DNA from: Micromonospora sp. MP36
Lineage (GTDB): Bacteria > Actinomycetota > Actinomycetes > Mycobacteriales > Micromonosporaceae
DNA length: 64,000 nucleotides
Assembly (NCBI RefSeq): GCF_008119785.1
Contig: NZ_VSFA01000028.1
Coordinates: forward strand, 1 to 64,000
Direction: 5' to 3'
Made by a program: the position numbers and the translations under genes. The number at the start of each line of letters is the position of its first letter. Positions within the stretch are counted from its first letter, which is position 1. Of this stretch, positions 29,032 through 37,888 are shown piece after piece. Below the pieces are notes generated by a model. The model did not search any database and was not told the DNA's origin. It saw nothing but the letters and a program-made list of their open reading frames with translations.

Positions 29032-29985
29032 GTGGCCCGCCAGTCGCCCCACCGGCCCGACGCCGACGAGCCCGAGCTCGACGACACCACCCCGTCGGCC
29101 GCCGAAGACGAGGTCGAGGTCGACCGTCCGGCGGCGGACCGCGCGCTCTGGGACGAGCTGCGGATCGACCCGGTGGAGATCGCCCTGCCCGCCGGCACCG
29201 GCTTCACCCTGCGGGCGTACCGACCGGCGCGGGAGCTGACCCCGACCGACGTCGCCGAGCGCGACCAGGACGATCCGTTCCTGGCCCGGCGCCAGGTCGT
29301 CGAGACCGAGGACGACGAGGAGGTGGTGATCCTCGACGAGGAGTTCGCCGCCCTCGCCGCCGAGGAGGACGAGGACGAGAAGCGCGCCAAGGGTCGCCGG
29401 CGCGGCACGGACGAGGACGCCGAGGCCGCCGAGGAGGACGAGGGCGCCGACGACGAGGACGCCGACGACGAGGACGAGGCGGACGAGGACACCGGCGACG
29501 AGGAGGTGCCCATCTTCCTCAGCCACCGCGGCAAGCTGCTGCTGTTCAAGTCCCCGGAGTCGCTGGTCAGTTTCATCCGTTCCGGTGCGCCCAACGACCT
29601 GTCTCAACTGGACAGCTGGGATGAACTGTCCGAACGGCTGGAACCGGCCGACATCGCCCCGCTGGACGAGGACACCTACGAGCTCGACCTCGTGGTGGAG
29701 AACCTCCGCGGCGGCCACGACGCATGGGATCCCACGCTCCTGATCGAGGCCGGCGAGATCGCCCGTGACCTGGCGTACGCGCTGCGGCTACCCGCCGTGC
29801 TGGACATGCTCTCCGCAGGCTCGAGTCTGGACGACTTGGACGAGGCGCTGCGGTCGAGCGTCAACGGTGGAATCGGTGGTTTCCTGGGTCGGCGCCGGCT
29901 GAAGAAAATCGGGGCACAAACCGCAAGTTTGGGTTGGCGCACCATTGTCGGCAAGATCTCTGCCGTTGTGGACTGGCGCGACTGA
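29032..29985 (+). CDS. conserved acidic protein of unknown function
   Basis: A 317-residue soluble protein. The N-terminal part (about 35-85) looks folded (LWDELRIDPVEIALPAGTGFTLRAYRPAREL); residues about 93-162 are an extreme Asp/Glu run with a basic island KRAKGRRRGTDE; residues 163-317 are a second folded region (FLSHRGKLLLFKSPESLVSFIRSGAPNDLSQL ...) ending in a basic stretch (GRRRLKKIG). No catalytic motif is visible. A clear GGAGG ribosome site sits 5 bp before the GTG. It lies 64 bp upstream of the IS110-like/Pro-rich gene and is probably co-expressed. Related proteins have been loosely labelled primosomal; I see no support for that. Confidence 0.65.
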   Translation: MARQSPHRPDADEPELDDTTPSAAEDEVEVDRPAADRALWDELRIDPVEIALPAGTGFTLRAYRPARELTPTDVAERDQDDPFLARRQVVETEDDEEVVILDEEFAALAAEEDEDEKRAKGRRRGTDEDAEAAEEDEGADDEDADDEDEADEDTGDEEVPIFLSHRGKLLLFKSPESLVSFIRSGAPNDLSQLDSWDELSERLEPADIAPLDEDTYELDLVVENLRGGHDAWDPTLLIEAGEIARDLAYALRLPAVLDMLSAGSSLDDLDEALRSSVNGGIGGFLGRRRLKKIGAQTASLGWRTIVGKISAVVDWRD

Positions 29986-30049
29986 CCCGGACCGGGGAGC
30001 ATCAGTCTCTGGCAGAGCAAGACCTGTGTCCCGGGAGGAGGACGACGCC

Positions 30050-32365
30050 GTGGCGCTCGTGCGCGTGTACTGCGGTCTGGCCTCGGCGGATCCGGCCGAC
30101 CGGCCGGCTTCGGCCGGATCGACGCTGACGTCCGCTGTGGTCGACGACGCAGGCCGTCTGCTGCATGTCTGCGAGATCGGCGACGACCCCGCTGGCTACG
30201 CCCAGCTGGTCGCGCTGCTCGTGGAGCGGTCGGGCGGGCCGAGCGGTGCGGCCATCGCCGCCGACAGTGACGATCACACGGTCACCTCGCTGCTCAGCGC
30301 GGCCGGTCGACCGCTGGCGATCGCCGACGACGACTCGGTCGACGACTTCGCCGAGCGCTTCGCCGACGACGACTCGCTGGACGAGATGCAGTCGCCCCCG
30401 GCCGAGCGCCGGGCGGTCGGACTGGCCCGGGCGCTGCAGGCCGGCGCCCTCTCCGCGGTCACCCTGCCGGCCCCCCGCGATCTCGCAGGCTACAAGCAGG
30501 TCCTCGCCGCGCACGCCGCGCTGGCCAGCGGGCGGCACTCCGCCGCCGTGGCGCTGCGCGAGGTGCTCCGTGAGCTCTACCCGGCCGCCCTCCGCGCCTA
30601 CCCGGACCCGGCCGAGCCGGTGTCCCTGGCCGTGCTCGACGCCCTGCCGGAGCCCGGCATGCTGAGCGGCACGGTGGCCCGGGGCCGCGAGGTGGGGGTC
30701 GCCGCGGACGCGGTCGCCGCGCACCTTGCCAACGAGGGCGTCGCGGACGCCGACACCATCAACGACGCGGTCACCGCGCTGCGGGTCGCCATCGCCGAGA
30801 CGCCCCGCCGGGCCGCCGTCAACCGAGCGCTCACCGCCGCCGTCGCGGAGACGGTCCGGCAGGCGGTCTCCGCCGTCCGGGCGTGCGACGCCGGCTGCGC
30901 GGCCCTGGTCGGCGCGCTCAGCGCCCGGGTCACCACGCCCGCCCCGGCACCGGGCCGCCGGGCCACCCGACGCGGCGAGCCGGTCGACGAACGACCCGCC
31001 CTCGGCAGCACCGGCCTGCGGCCGGTCCGACCCGCCGAGCCCGAGCCGGTGGGCCGGCGTGGCCGCCCCGAGCCGGTCTCCGGCCCGGCCGCGCCTGCGA
31101 CGCCCCGGCCGCTCGGCCCGCCGCCGGTCGCCCCGGCACCGGTCGCGCCGCCGCCCGTCGCCCCCGCCCCGGTCACCCCGGCCGCCGCCGCCAGCGGGCG
31201 GCCGACGTCCGCGCCACCGTCGCACACCGAGCCGGCCGGGGCGCCGCTGCCGCAACGGGCGGACGCCCCGACCAACCGGCCGATCTCCGCACCGCCCCCG
31301 CCGCCGCCCGGGATCACCCCGATCCCCCCGGCCCAGCGGGGCAAGGTGCCGCCGGCCGAGGCCGGCGAGCCGTTCCGCCCGACGCTGACCACGGCGGCGA
31401 TCAACAGCGCCCGGGCCGAGCGGCAGCGGACCGTCATCCCACCCCGGCCGAAGACCAACCAGGAGCCGCCGACCGGGGGGTTCAGCGCCACCGACCTGAG
31501 CGTCCCGGTGCCGACCCCGCGCCCGAACCAGGAGTCCGCTCCCCCGGGCTCGCGGGCCAACTGGCCCCTGGTCAACCCGGGCGAAGACCAGGACGACCGC
31601 GCCGCGGAGGCGCCGGCCGGCTACCCGTACGGCCGGGGCGTGGACGCGCCGAGCGATCCGGGCACCAGCCGGGTCACCCCGCCCTGGCTCGCCGACGATC
31701 TGCCGCAGGAGCCGCCGATGCTCCGCCTGGTGGAGCCGCCGCCGCTGGCCGACCGGGCGCTGCGGGACGAGTTGGACGCGCCGACCGACCCGGGCCTGGA
31801 GGCCCCCTCGCTGCGGCTCGTCGACCGGCCGGAGTCCGCCCGGCCGGGCCGCCCAGCGCCCCGCGCCGACCTGCCCACCCCGCCGGAGCAGCGCCCCGCA
31901 CCGAAGGAGCACCGGCCCCCGCCGGTGTCCGACGAGGGCGACGGCGACCTGCTGATCTTCGCCCAGGCGAAGTCCGCCTGGTTCGTCGGGCACGGCGACG
32001 AGGCCGACCTGGACTGGTCGAGCACCGCGGACACCGGCTGGCAGGCCGCCCAGCAGGCGGCCCGCCCGTCGGTGGGCACGGAGACCAAGGCCGGCCTGCC
32101 GAAGCGGGTCCCGCAGGCCAACCTGGTGCCCGGTTCGCCGCTGCGCGACGAGCGCCCACTGCGGATCGTCCGGAACGCGGCCAGCCTCGCCGAGAACACC
32201 ACGGGCTACTTCCGGGGTTGGCGGCGCGGTCAGGAGATCGGCGGCTTCGCCGTCGGTGGCCGCCCCGGCCGGGAGGCGGCTGGCGGCTGGGACTTCAGCC
32301 GTGACACCGGCGACCGCGACGACGAGCGGGAGTACGAGTACCGGTCCGCCGGTTACCGGTCCTGA
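30050..32365 (+). CDS. Pro-rich protein with decayed IS110-transposase-like head and kinase-like tail
   Basis: A 771-residue protein in three parts. Residues 1-290 resemble an IS110-type DEDD (RuvC-fold) transposase: VVDDAGRLLHVCEIGDDPAGYAQLVALL, then AERRAVGLARAL where the family has TDxxDAxxLA, then LREVLRELYPAALRAYPDP ... LAVLDALPEP, like the NRL-ALL-FPAAL-PTP segment. The catalytic acids are not kept, so activity is unlikely. Residues 300-630 are Pro/Ala-rich and disordered. Residues 633-728 match the tail of the adjacent histidine kinase (34183-37695) in three blocks: IF-4-SAWF, GW-AA-GLPKRVP-A-LVPG and Y-RG-RG. A GGGAGGAGG site selects the GTG at 30050. No terminal repeats surround it, so it is not an insertion element. 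Its function is unknown; association with the conservon is inferred. Confidence 0.6.
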   Translation: MALVRVYCGLASADPADRPASAGSTLTSAVVDDAGRLLHVCEIGDDPAGYAQLVALLVERSGGPSGAAIAADSDDHTVTSLLSAAGRPLAIADDDSVDDFAERFADDDSLDEMQSPPAERRAVGLARALQAGALSAVTLPAPRDLAGYKQVLAAHAALASGRHSAAVALREVLRELYPAALRAYPDPAEPVSLAVLDALPEPGMLSGTVARGREVGVAADAVAAHLANEGVADADTINDAVTALRVAIAETPRRAAVNRALTAAVAETVRQAVSAVRACDAGCAALVGALSARVTTPAPAPGRRATRRGEPVDERPALGSTGLRPVRPAEPEPVGRRGRPEPVSGPAAPATPRPLGPPPVAPAPVAPPPVAPAPVTPAAAASGRPTSAPPSHTEPAGAPLPQRADAPTNRPISAPPPPPPGITPIPPAQRGKVPPAEAGEPFRPTLTTAAINSARAERQRTVIPPRPKTNQEPPTGGFSATDLSVPVPTPRPNQESAPPGSRANWPLVNPGEDQDDRAAEAPAGYPYGRGVDAPSDPGTSRVTPPWLADDLPQEPPMLRLVEPPPLADRALRDELDAPTDPGLEAPSLRLVDRPESARPGRPAPRADLPTPPEQRPAPKEHRPPPVSDEGDGDLLIFAQAKSAWFVGHGDEADLDWSSTADTGWQAAQQAARPSVGTETKAGLPKRVPQANLVPGSPLRDERPLRIVRNAASLAENTTGYFRGWRRGQEIGGFAVGGRPGREAAGGWDFSRDTGDRDDEREYEYRSAGYRS

Positions 32366-32708
32366 CCGACGCCGCATCCATTTGCGTGCACCGCGGGTTC
32401 AGGGGCTTCGGCCCGTACGCCTCGGACTCGGTCCAGCCCCTCCCCACGGCGGCCCGGACGGCGACCAGCACCTACCGTGTGCGGGCGTGCAGGCAGATGC
32501 AGGTGACCGAGGGCATCGCCGGGGCGTACGCCTTCGCGTCCCCCGTGGCACGGCGGCAGGGAACCGACTCCCTGGGCGTCCACACCCGGACCCAGGGCAG
32601 CTGGACCCGGTACTCCTGACGTCGGGATGAGGCCGGCAGCGCCCGACCGCCGATGCTGGACAGTACGAAGCGCCCGGTGACCAGTCACCGGGCGCTTCGG
32701 TACAGCGG
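32366..32708. other. intergenic region between convergent genes
   Basis: A 343-bp gap. The only clear element is the hairpin at 32664-32702. A 77-codon frame at 32386-32619 has no ribosome site and atypical composition, and is not accepted as a gene. Confidence 0.55.
32664..32702. terminator. strong bidirectional terminator
   Basis: GAAGCGCCCGGTGAC pairs perfectly with GTCACCGGGCGCTTC around a CA loop, with outer TAC/GTA pairing. The 15-bp stem lies 7 bp from the GTPase stop codon and serves both converging transcripts. Confidence 0.88.
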
Positions 32709-33302
32709 TCAGGCGGGGGCGGTCGCCCGGGAACGCCGCATGGTCAGCACGTACTCGACCAGCGAGATCAGCACATGCTTGGTCGACTCCCGGTTGCGGG
32801 CGTCGCAGGCCACCACCGGCACGTCGCGGGAGATCGCCAGCGCGTCCCGGACGTCCTGCGGGTCGTGGTACTGCATGCCGTCGAAGCAGTTGATGGCGAC
32901 CAGGTACGGCAGCCGCCGGTGCTCAAAGAAGTCGATCGCGGCGAAGCAGTCGGCCAGCCGGCGGGTGTCGACCAGGACCACGGCACCGATGGCGCCCCGG
33001 ACCAGCTCGTCCCACATGAACCAGAACCGCGTCTGACCCGGCGTACCGAACAGGTACAGGATCAGGTCGCGATCGATCGAGATACGACCGAAGTCCATTG
33101 CCACCGTGGTCGTCGTCTTGCCCGGCACTTGCCGGGTGTCGTCGACGCCTACGCCGGCGGAGGTCATGATCGCCTCGGTGGTCAGCGGCGTGATCTCCGA
33201 GACCGAACCGACCAGCGTCGTCTTGCCGACGCCGAACCCACCGGCAATAACGATCTTCGCCGACGTCACGCGCCCGCTCGGGGCCGGCGGCCGGTGCGAC
33301 AT
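32709..33302 (-). CDS. cvnD: conservon small GTPase-like ATP/GTP-binding protein (CvnD type)
   Basis: A 197-residue Ras-like P-loop protein, fourth gene of the conservon. The P-loop is GGFGVGKTT (21-29), the G3 region is FGTPGQ (85-90) instead of DTAGQ, and the G4 position reads NCFD (138-141) rather than NKxD. The guanine specificity is therefore non-canonical, but this is usual for the family. It is thought to act with the roadblock and DUF742 proteins downstream of the membrane kinase, like MglA/MglB systems. The ATG at 33302 is 1 bp after the preceding stop (TGACATG); an ATG 21 bp further upstream is also possible. Confidence 0.88.
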   Translation of the reverse strand: MSHRPPAPSGRVTSAKIVIAGGFGVGKTTLVGSVSEITPLTTEAIMTSAGVGVDDTRQVPGKTTTTVAMDFGRISIDRDLILYLFGTPGQTRFWFMWDELVRGAIGAVVLVDTRRLADCFAAIDFFEHRRLPYLVAINCFDGMQYHDPQDVRDALAISRDVPVVACDARNRESTKHVLISLVEYVLTMRRSRATAPA

Positions 33303-33303
33303 G

Positions 33304-33681
33304 TCAGAGCCTGCGAAGTCCACTCAGCACCCTCTCCAGCAGTTCAGTGCCCACCGCGTCGTCCGAGTCGTCCAGGATGGTCGGCTCATGGACCGCGACC
33401 AGGCCGTCCGTCGCCATGTCGGCGATGAGCACCCGGGCCACGCCGAGCGGAAGCTGCATCCGCGCCGCGATCTCGGCGAGCGACTGCACGCGTCCGTCAC
33501 ACAGCGCGGCGATGTACTGGTGCTCACGACCCTGGCCGCCATTGCCACTGGCAACGGCCCGGCCGCGCACCGTCGTCTCGACGAGCGCCTCCAGGGCGAT
33601 CTCGAGCCGGGGACGGGTACGACCACGGGTCACGGCGTATGGACGGACCAACGCGCCGGTCGGCTCGTCACGATCGACCAT
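33304..33681 (-). CDS. cvnC: DUF742 conservon protein (CvnC type)
   Basis: A 125-residue winged-helix-like cytosolic protein. The family start is visible (TGALVRPYAVTRGRT), then the HTH-like segment LAEIAARMQLPLGVARVLIADMATDGLVAVHE and the closing LLERVLSGLRRL. It is the third gene of the conservon; homologues bind other members of the complex or DNA. The ATG at 33681 is preceded by AAGGAGGTGA with an 11-bp spacing, somewhat long but the only strong site. Its stop lies 1 bp from the GTPase start. Confidence 0.88.
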   Translation of the reverse strand: MVDRDEPTGALVRPYAVTRGRTRPRLEIALEALVETTVRGRAVASGNGGQGREHQYIAALCDGRVQSLAEIAARMQLPLGVARVLIADMATDGLVAVHEPTILDDSDDAVGTELLERVLSGLRRL

Positions 33682-33781
33682 GTCGCCGCTCACCTCCTTC
33701 GTACCCGGCACCGGCTCGCCCCGGTGGAACCCGTCGTTGTCGTAGTTGTTGCCGCTCCTGACCCACCGGTCAGCGCGTCGA

Positions 33782-34186
33782 TCAGCCCATCATCCCTACA
33801 GCCGTACGCGGCTGCGGGGTCAGGGCGTCACCTACCCGGTCGACGAGCAGGGCCATCTCGTAGCCGACCTGGCCCACATCACAGCTGCGCGCGGCGAGCA
33901 CCGCGAACGACGAACCATCCGAGATGGACATCAGGAACAGGAAGCCGTTGTCCATCTCGACGACTGTCTGCAGCACCGCCCCGCCCTCGAAGCAGCGCGC
34001 CGCGCCCTGGGTCAGGCTGACCAGGCCGGACGCGATCGCCGCGAGCTGGTCGGCGCGGTCCCGCGGAAGGTCACGGGACGCAGCGAGGAGCAGGCCGTCG
34101 GCGGAGACCGCGACCGCGTGCGCCACGCCGGGCACCCGGTCGGCGAAGTTGGCGAGCAGCCATCCGAGATCCTGCGTACTAGTCAT
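33782..34186 (-). CDS. cvnB: roadblock/LC7 domain protein (CvnB type)
   Basis: A 134-residue roadblock-fold protein. It opens DLGWLLANFADRVPGVAHAVAVSADGLLLAASRDLPRDRADQLAAIASGL, the standard conservon roadblock start. Roadblock proteins act as GTPase-activating or scaffolding partners of MglA-like GTPases, here presumably CvnD. It overlaps the end of the histidine kinase gene by 4 bp (ATGA), so it is translationally coupled to it. A gap of 100 bp precedes the DUF742 gene, whose own ribosome site is strong. Confidence 0.92.
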   Translation of the reverse strand: MTSTQDLGWLLANFADRVPGVAHAVAVSADGLLLAASRDLPRDRADQLAAIASGLVSLTQGAARCFEGGAVLQTVVEMDNGFLFLMSISDGSSFAVLAARSCDVGQVGYEMALLVDRVGDALTPQPRTAVGMMG

Positions 34187-37100
34187 CCTTGTTGCTCCTT
34201 CTGCCCGCTCCCGGCCACTGGGCCAGAGCCAGACTGCGAGGACTGCTGACCGCCCGGAGTGGCCTCCGAGCCGGCCGAGTTGCTGTCGGTCGGGTGGTTA
34301 CGCCCCCGCTGCACGCCCCGATGGTAGGCCGAGAGCAGACCCCGTACGCCTTCCGGCGTCCGGCGCTGCACCGACGCGCTTGGCTTCTCGATGCCGCCCG
34401 GGACGAGCTGCGCCATCGGCACCCGCTTGGGCAGGCCCTTCTGCGTGGTCTCGGCGACCGGGACCTCGGTGGCCGCCGAGGCGGCCCGCCAGCCGTCGTC
34501 GGCCGCGGTCTGCCAGCCGCCGGTCTGCTGGGACGCTCGCCGGTTCGGCAGCGCCTCGGCGTAACCGGGACGGAGGCCTCCGTTCGCCGCTCCGTTGTCG
34601 TGCGGTGTTCCGCCAGCCATCGGGGTTGGTGCCATCGGCGTGTTACCTGTCGTCCCTGGGGTGGTCTGCTGGACGGCCTGCCCGGCGGTGTCGACCTTCG
34701 CGAACTGCTGGGTGGCCGCGCCGTTCGCCCCCGCGGCAGGCGCTGCGGCGGTCTCCTCCGGCCCCGGCTTGCGGGTACGGAACCAGGCCGACTCCAGCTC
34801 CCGGAAGATCGGCAGTTCCATCGTCTCGTCCGCGTACCGCTGGCGGTTGGCCGCCGGCTGCGGTGTGGTCGGCCGCGGCGCGGGCGCCGGCGCGGGCTGG
34901 CTGAACGGCGGCGGCGCCTCCGACCGGGTGACCCGGGGCAGCTCGGTGGTCATGTCCAGGCCGGCGGCCAGGCGCTCCGGCACCGGCGGGGCGGCGGCCG
35001 GGTCCGGCGCGGGAACCGGCGGCCAGGCCGGCGGGGCGCCGACGCTGGGCGCGGGGGTCGGCGGGGCCGGACGCGGCGGCAGCTGGCCGGCCGGCGGCAC
35101 GGAGACCGGCTGGCCCGGGGCGGGCGAGGCCGACACCGGCTGCGCCGAGACCGGCGCGGCCGACACGGGGTGGCCCGAGACCGGCGAGGCCGACACGGGT
35201 ACGCCGGAGACCGGCGGGAACGGCGGCGCGGAGACCGGCGGGAACGGCGGGCCGGAGACCGGCGGCGGGTTGTACGGCCGCACCTCCGGGCTGCTCGGCA
35301 GCTGCCGCGGGATGGGCGGCTGCTGGCCGGTGCTGGCCGGGTCGCCCTCGGCTGGGCTGCGCCGCTGCGGCAGCGGGTCGGTCGGCCGGCCGTTCGACGT
35401 CCGCGGGGTGAAGCCGTCACCGCCCGCGAGCCCGCTGGCCCCGGTCAGGTCGGACCAGGCCGGCATCGAGCGCATGCCACCCGGGGTGGCCGGGGTGCCG
35501 GCGCCGTTGCGCGGGGCCGGATCGAAGGCCCGGCCGCCGAGCGTCACCTGGTTGCCGGAGGCGCCGGGGCGCGGGGCCGGCGGGGTCTGCGGGCCGTTGT
35601 TGAGCGCGGCCACGGCGCCGAACGCGGCGGCCAGGCCGCCGCCCTGCGGGCCGGCCGTGGCGGCCGGCAGGGCGGGCGCCGGCTGACCCCGGCCGGAGAG
35701 GGCGCGCGGCACCAGGACCGAGGTGGGCAGCGTGACGTCGGCGACCGTGCCCCGGTCGCCGCCGGGCCGCAGCTCGACCTTGACGCCGTGCCGGGCGGCG
35801 AGCCGCGCGACCACGACCAGACCCATCATCCGGGAGACCGCCACGTCCACCTGCGGCGGAGTGGCGAGCCGCTCGTTCAGCTCGTGCAACTGATCGGCGC
35901 TGATGCCGATGCCCCGGTCCTCGACGTAGAGCGAGGCGCGGTCGCCGACGCGGCGGGCCTCCACCATGACGTGGGAGTCCGGCGGGGAGAAAGCGGTGGC
36001 GTTGTCGAAGAGCTCGGCGACCAGGTGCACCAGGTCGTTGACCGCGTGCGCGGCGACCTCGATGTCCCGGTCGATCACGCCGAACTCGATCCGGGTGTAG
36101 TGCTCGACCTCGGACTGGGCGGCGCGCAGCACGTCGATGAGGGCGGCCGGCTCCCGCTGCACGCGGGTGGAGTCTGCACCAGCGAGGACCAGCAGGTTCT
36201 CGTCGTTGCGCCGCATCCGGGTGGCGAGGTGGTCGAGCTGGAACAGCTCGGCCAGCCGGTCCGGGTCCTCCTCGCCGCGCTCCAGCCGGTCGAGGTGGCC
36301 GATCAGCCGGTCGACCAGGATCTGCGACCGGCGGGCCAGGTTGACGAACATCGTCGCGACGGACGCCCGGAGGGCGGCCTGCTCGGCGGCGGTGCGGACG
36401 GCCTCCAGGTGGACCGCGTTGAACGCCTCGGTCACCTGGCCGAACTCGTCCTTGCTGCGGACCGGCAGCGGCTCGGCGATCTGGTTGGCCAGTTGCACCG
36501 GGGAGAGCTGCCCGGTGACCTGCGGGTCCCGCAGCCGGGCCACCGCCTGCGGCAGGCCGTACTGGGCCACCGAGAGGGCGCCCTGCCGCAGGTCGCGCAG
36601 CGAGCGGGCCATCGAGCGGGCGACCAGGTACGCGAAGATGATGGCCAGCAGCAGCATGCTGAACAGCAGGCCGGTCTCCAGGAACACCTGGGTCTGGGTG
36701 GCGGAGCGGAGGCTCTCGGCCTGCCCGACCACGTTGCCGTCGAGCCGCTTCTCCACCGTACGGAGCTGCTTCGCGGTGGCGACCATGGCCGCGTCCCACT
36801 GGTCCGTCTTGAATGGCGCGTCCGCCATGCTGTCGGTGGTGTTGGCGCGGACCCAGTTGGTGTATTTGTCCGCCTCGCGCCGGTCCGGTCCGGAGACGGC
36901 CTGGTCGTAGAACTCCGAGTCGGCCTCGTTGGCGACCGCCTTGAAGTTCTCGTACGCCTGGGCGTCACCGGTCTCGCTGGCGATGAACTGCTCGCGCAGC
37001 GGCGGAGGGTAGCCCCGCTTCAGCGCCTGGTGGACGACCACGCGGCGCTGAGCCAGGAACTCCTTCTGCCGGGCGATCGCCGCGGCGGCGCGCATCCGGT

Positions 37101-37695
37101 CGCTCAGGTCGTTGTCGCCGGCGAGCGGGGTGGCCGAGTCCCGGATCGCGAGCAGGTTGCTGATCAGCTCGCCGTACGTCTTCTCCGCGTCGCTGATGGT
37201 CAGCTTGCCGTTGAGGACCTGGCTCCGGGTGCCCGGCAGGTCGGTGAGGCTCTGGTCGATCTGGTCGAGCAGGCCCTCGAAGTTTCTCGGCAGGTCGCTG
37301 ATCCCGTTCCGCTCCTGCAGGTAGGGCGTCCTCGCCTGGTCGACCCGCTGGTTGGCCCGGTTGTAGGCCTCCTGGTACTGGGCGTTGCTCTGCGTCTGCT
37401 CAGCCTTGGTCTGGCCCTTGGCACCCAGCCACAGAATGGCGTTGACCCGCTCGTCCTGCAGGGTGTCGACCAGATCACCCGAGCGCCCGATCAGATTGGC
37501 CAGGTCGCCCGCCCGGTTGGCATTGTTGAGCGTCTGCACGTGGTCGACCAGACCGCTGGTGCCGACCACGACCGTGGCGATGGTCGGCACGATCATGATC
37601 AGACCGAGCTTGGACCAGATCGGCATGTCGCGGAGCCGGCTGGCCGGCCGGCGCAGCCGTGACAGGAAGGAGCCCGTCGTTGGCCGTTTGCTCAC
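34183..37695 (-). CDS. cvnA: conservon histidine kinase with nitrate-sensor-like domain (CvnA type)
   Basis: A 1170-residue membrane kinase. Membrane helices are at about 28-49 and 335-360, flanking an extracytoplasmic NIT-like four-helix sensor (about 60-330). A HAMP segment follows, then a phosphoacceptor-like helix (FQLDHLATRMRRNDENLLVLAG) and the ATPase domain (about 520-660: N-box AELFDNATAFSPP, G-box EDRGIGIS). Residues 660-1170 are disordered; about 805-867 hold tandem PVS-x-x-P repeats. The last 210 residues carry ESAWF, DDGW-AA-GLPKRVPMAQLVPG and AYHRGVQRGR blocks shared with the protein at 30050-32365. It heads the four-gene conservon. The GTG start is 193 bp from the divergent uridine kinase gene. 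Confidence 0.93.
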   Translation of the reverse strand: MSKRPTTGSFLSRLRRPASRLRDMPIWSKLGLIMIVPTIATVVVGTSGLVDHVQTLNNANRAGDLANLIGRSGDLVDTLQDERVNAILWLGAKGQTKAEQTQSNAQYQEAYNRANQRVDQARTPYLQERNGISDLPRNFEGLLDQIDQSLTDLPGTRSQVLNGKLTISDAEKTYGELISNLLAIRDSATPLAGDNDLSDRMRAAAAIARQKEFLAQRRVVVHQALKRGYPPPLREQFIASETGDAQAYENFKAVANEADSEFYDQAVSGPDRREADKYTNWVRANTTDSMADAPFKTDQWDAAMVATAKQLRTVEKRLDGNVVGQAESLRSATQTQVFLETGLLFSMLLLAIIFAYLVARSMARSLRDLRQGALSVAQYGLPQAVARLRDPQVTGQLSPVQLANQIAEPLPVRSKDEFGQVTEAFNAVHLEAVRTAAEQAALRASVATMFVNLARRSQILVDRLIGHLDRLERGEEDPDRLAELFQLDHLATRMRRNDENLLVLAGADSTRVQREPAALIDVLRAAQSEVEHYTRIEFGVIDRDIEVAAHAVNDLVHLVAELFDNATAFSPPDSHVMVEARRVGDRASLYVEDRGIGISADQLHELNERLATPPQVDVAVSRMMGLVVVARLAARHGVKVELRPGGDRGTVADVTLPTSVLVPRALSGRGQPAPALPAATAGPQGGGLAAAFGAVAALNNGPQTPPAPRPGASGNQVTLGGRAFDPAPRNGAGTPATPGGMRSMPAWSDLTGASGLAGGDGFTPRTSNGRPTDPLPQRRSPAEGDPASTGQQPPIPRQLPSSPEVRPYNPPPVSGPPFPPVSAPPFPPVSGVPVSASPVSGHPVSAAPVSAQPVSASPAPGQPVSVPPAGQLPPRPAPPTPAPSVGAPPAWPPVPAPDPAAAPPVPERLAAGLDMTTELPRVTRSEAPPPFSQPAPAPAPRPTTPQPAANRQRYADETMELPIFRELESAWFRTRKPGPEETAAAPAAGANGAATQQFAKVDTAGQAVQQTTPGTTGNTPMAPTPMAGGTPHDNGAANGGLRPGYAEALPNRRASQQTGGWQTAADDGWRAASAATEVPVAETTQKGLPKRVPMAQLVPGGIEKPSASVQRRTPEGVRGLLSAYHRGVQRGRNHPTDSNSAGSEATPGGQQSSQSGSGPVAGSGQKEQQG

Positions 37696-37888
37696 GTCAC
37701 CGCCCTCGCATTACCGCGTCCGGACGTCGCCCGTGGGCAACGCCGAGCGACCGACCCGGCGGGTCGGACCCCCGAGATTCCATCACGCCGCCCGGCAAAC
37801 GGAAAGCCCAGGTTGTCCGTCGCCGCTGGTGTGATGAGATGTTGATGCAATTTGGCAGCAATCTGTCTGGCCGGAGTCACTCAAGGTA

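Noticed and set aside
30050..32365. An intact IS110-type insertion sequence
   Set aside because: No element ends, duplications or partner sequences, catalytic residues not kept, and a long Pro-rich region plus kinase-like tail are fused to it.
30002..32377. 791-residue minus-strand ORF opposite the IS110-like gene
   Set aside because: Low-complexity Gly/Arg-rich shadow; the plus frame has a strong ribosome site and tail homology to CvnA.
32386..32619. 77-residue ORF between the IS110-like gene and cvnD
   Set aside because: No ribosome site, no homology seen and composition unlike the neighbours.
34189..37662. 1157-residue plus-strand ORF opposite the CvnA gene
   Set aside because: Arg/Gly/Val-rich shadow translation without any domain, fully antisense to a well-supported kinase gene.
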